Assembly: GCF_022539315.1 (NCBI RefSeq)
Contig: NC_066333.1
Location: forward strand, 3,100,001 to 3,164,000
Direction: 5' to 3'
Length of the DNA stretch: 64,000 bases
Source: Serinus canaria
Lineage: Eukaryota; Chordata; Aves; Passeriformes; Fringillidae
Part shown: one piece after another, positions 61,764 to 64,000 of the stretch
Layout: every line of letters starts with the position of its first letter
Numbering within the stretch: position 1 is the first letter of the stretch
Made by a program: the position numbers and the translations under genes
The notes under the pieces: generated by a model
What the model was told of the DNA's origin: nothing
Seen by the model: only the letters and a program-made list of their open reading frames with translations
The model's database searches: none

Positions 61764-61782
61764 CGTCGCCACCTGGTGGCCA
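61764..61782 (-). promoter_or_regulatory. CTCF-like binding motif
   Basis: The minus strand reads TGGCCACCAGGTGGCGACG, a close match to the vertebrate CTCF core CCASYAGRKGGCRS. It lies in a short CpG-rich patch (61,740-61,810) about 5.7 kb upstream of MTCL2. Occupancy is inferred from motif only. Confidence 0.6.
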
Positions 61783-63748
61783 CAGGGAGTAGCGCAGCCG
61801 CCTTTGCGAGCTGTTGGAAATGGGGAAAAAGATGGAAAAAAAGGGAAAAAAAGGTGAAAACAGTTTTGAACACTCTGCAGACACAGCAGCGTTGTAGAAG
61901 TACGGTTATAAATCGTGGACCATATGAATGCTATTATGTTTGACTTTATACGTAAAAGTGATACAAAGTTCCTTGAGTTTATATCCTGTGCTTAATTTGA
62001 ATTTTGTATCCCTGTGCTGGATACCTTCAGTGTTTTTGTGCCTTTTCCTTGGAAGTCACAGCTGTGCTCCAGCCCTGCCCAGAGCAGTCCAACCTGTTTT
62101 AGGCACTACCAGCAACATTTTAGCAGGGCAAAAATCCTTCCCTTGGCTCCCACCACGCTGGTGGGTTTGTGTTAGAAATATTAACGCTGCAAAGATTGGG
62201 CTCATAGTGAAAGGATACAAATTATTATTATTTTTTTTTCTGGATACCCAATAGAACATTTTAACAACATTAGAAATGTAAAATCCAGTCACAGCTCACA
62301 GCACAGGTGTCCATCTCCCCTACAGCCACCAGAGACACCTGAGCATGTTCAGCCAGAGGTCCACACTAGGGAGAGAGGAAGGACAGCAGCTAAACCAAAA
62401 GCTTGAGAACACATAAAGGAAAACCTAAATAAACGCTTTCCTGTTGTTAACCTGGCCACTGAGGAATTACAACCTCCTGCTATGTGAGAATTTTCAAGGC
62501 TGGACACTTTCATTGATGCACTGACCCCAAACTGGCTTTTGAGAAGGCTCCAGTAAGCATAACAAGCTTTTTAAAAAATGTATCTGTCAGAAATGAAAGA
62601 ACTAAGCAATCAAAGCCTGAAGTTTTAGCAATATTCTGAAGTCACTGCAGTATTCTGCAGCTACAGCAGTGCCCAGGAGCTCTGACCCCAGTGCCAGCCC
62701 AGCTACACTTGCACTCACCCTTCAGAGAAAGCTTTGTAATCAGGAACCCAGGGCAGGACTTGAGCAGTGATAAGGAAGAGAGCTCCTGAAACCATCAGGA
62801 GCTGTTCCGAGGAGAGGTCTCCTAAGAAAAGCAAGAACTGTGCTTTGTAGCTTTAAATACAAACTGTCAACATTTACTAATTGGATAGAGATAACAAGTG
62901 ATCACAGAGGAGAAGGAAACAAGCCACTCATATTGAATCTCTGTTGTGATTCCCGCAGTTATTTGGCTTTCTCTGCCAGCTGCACTGACCATTATGGGGG
63001 CTCAACTCATCCAAGCTGGGTCTCTGCTTAACCAGCTACCCCTGGAGAGCCTGACCTCCCCAAGAGCCCCTCCTGGGACCCCACTCCCACCCTCCACACG
63101 TCCTTCTGGAGTTGTATTCAAGTGCCAACACCGGCTCCTCCTCAGTCCTTGCCCGTGGCCTTTCTGGGCTGGTTTCTCTCTCCTGACTGCTCAGGGGTGA
63201 TGCCATCAGGGAATTCCTCTGCAGCCTTTATCTACCTGGGCTGGTTTCCAGCAGGCAGGGAGTGTTGCAATGGCTTGGCTGTTTGCTAACTGGTTTGTGA
63301 ACAGCCACATTTACACACAAAGGAATCGTTTGCAGCTGCCAAGGGCAGTTTCCAGCCCTGACCCAGCTGTGGGCCAGTGCTATTCCAGTGGGAAGCCCTA
63401 GGGAAGAGCTGTGTTGTAAGGAGCATTTCCCTACTAGGAGATAGGGGAAAATTCCTGTGTTTGCTGTGCTGCTTCTCCCTGTTTGCTGTGTCCATCCCTG
63501 GGCAGCTCATCCTGGAGCTCATTTGGATGACCAGAGATCTTGCTCAGCCTGGCTTTCTTCTTGGGAAAATCTGGGTGCAAACTGGAAGGGCTCAGAAGAA
63601 GCAGTGAATGGTTCTCACACATGGTGGGTGAAGCTCTTTGTGCTGATCAGGCTCAGAAAAGAAACTTTCTGTCACCTTGTGGGAAGGGAAAAGGGCTGGG
63701 ACTGAGGGCTGGGCCAGCAGCTTCTGAGGTATTTTTGGGGTCCCCCAT
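61783..63748. other. AT-richer non-coding region
   Basis: Apart from the exon-like block at 62,719-62,821, I see no gene, repeat family or clear regulatory signal here. Confidence 0.5.
62719..62821 (-). other. Exon-like block of unknown gene
   Basis: On the minus strand a strong acceptor (pyrimidine-rich TTCTTGCTTTTCTTAG) precedes a 103-bp open segment that ends in a strong donor (GG then GTGAGTGC). It would encode 34 residues with a hydrophobic core LLMVSGALFLITAQVLPW. I do not recognise the peptide and found no partner exon. It may be a chance combination. Confidence 0.25.
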
Positions 63749-64000
63749 TGTTGGGAGGAAATGATCAATCTGACTCCATGTTCTCAGTGGGCTAATTTAT
63801 TATTTTATGATTATATTATATTAAAGAATGCTATACTAAATGATACTAAAGAATAGAGACAGGATACAGACAGAAGGCAAAAAGATAATAAGAGAAACTT
63901 GTGACTCTCCAGAGTCCTGACACAGCCTGACCATGATTGTTTATCCATAATGTGAATTATTTTATCTTAATGACCAATCTCCAACCATCTTCCAAAGCAG
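63749..64000. mobile_element. Partial endogenous-retrovirus LTR (songbird type)
   Basis: The segment has the AT-rich block (ATTATATTATATTAAAGAAT), the GGATACAGACAGAAGG block and GTGACTCTCCAGAGTCCTGA, which I recognise from LTRs dispersed in passerine genomes. It runs off the window, so neither orientation nor an internal retroviral region can be judged. The 5' boundary is approximate. Confidence 0.6.

Overview
This is vertebrate, almost certainly avian and probably passerine, nuclear DNA. Coding sequence is split into small exons with GT-AG introns. Several 3'-end fragments of CR1 retrotransposons (the dominant bird LINE) are present, and the last ~250 bases resemble a long terminal repeat common in songbird genomes. 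No prokaryotic, plasmid or phage feature was seen, nor a tRNA, rRNA or CRISPR array.

Two protein genes were recognised, both on the minus strand. (1) ACSS2, cytosolic/nuclear acetyl-CoA synthetase, occupies 1-20.4 kb. Its first seven coding exons (260 codons) are present; the rest lies beyond position 1. A 16.7 kb second intron holds most of the CR1 copies and a 57-bp-arm perfect palindrome. (2) MTCL2 (SOGA1), a coiled-coil microtubule-crosslinking protein, is complete at 32.9-56.1 kb. All sixteen coding exons join in frame into 1,723 codons, close to the human protein length. Its 3' UTR runs at least to a poly(A) signal at 30.47 kb and possibly to a second one at 26.51 kb.

Layout: 1-20,379 ACSS2 (5' part); 20,090-20,510 its GC-rich promoter; 20,530-21,240 a promoter-proximal minisatellite; 21.2-26.5 kb non-coding intergenic DNA; 26.5-32.9 kb the presumed MTCL2 3' UTR, with 24-bp and 21-bp minisatellites and a 2 kb purine/pyrimidine-asymmetric tract; 32.9-56.1 kb MTCL2; 56.1-64 kb GC-rich upstream DNA with a 23-bp minisatellite, a strong CTCF-like motif, one unassigned exon-like block and a partial LTR at the edge.

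The two genes do not form an operon-like unit. Both have been linked to metabolism: ACSS2 makes acetyl-CoA from acetate, and SOGA1 was first described as an adiponectin-induced regulator of autophagy and glucose output. No functional coupling can be read from the DNA. The unusual content is mostly structural: several unrelated tandem arrays, some with dense candidate protein-binding motifs, and a large perfect palindrome. I found no convincing new gene system.
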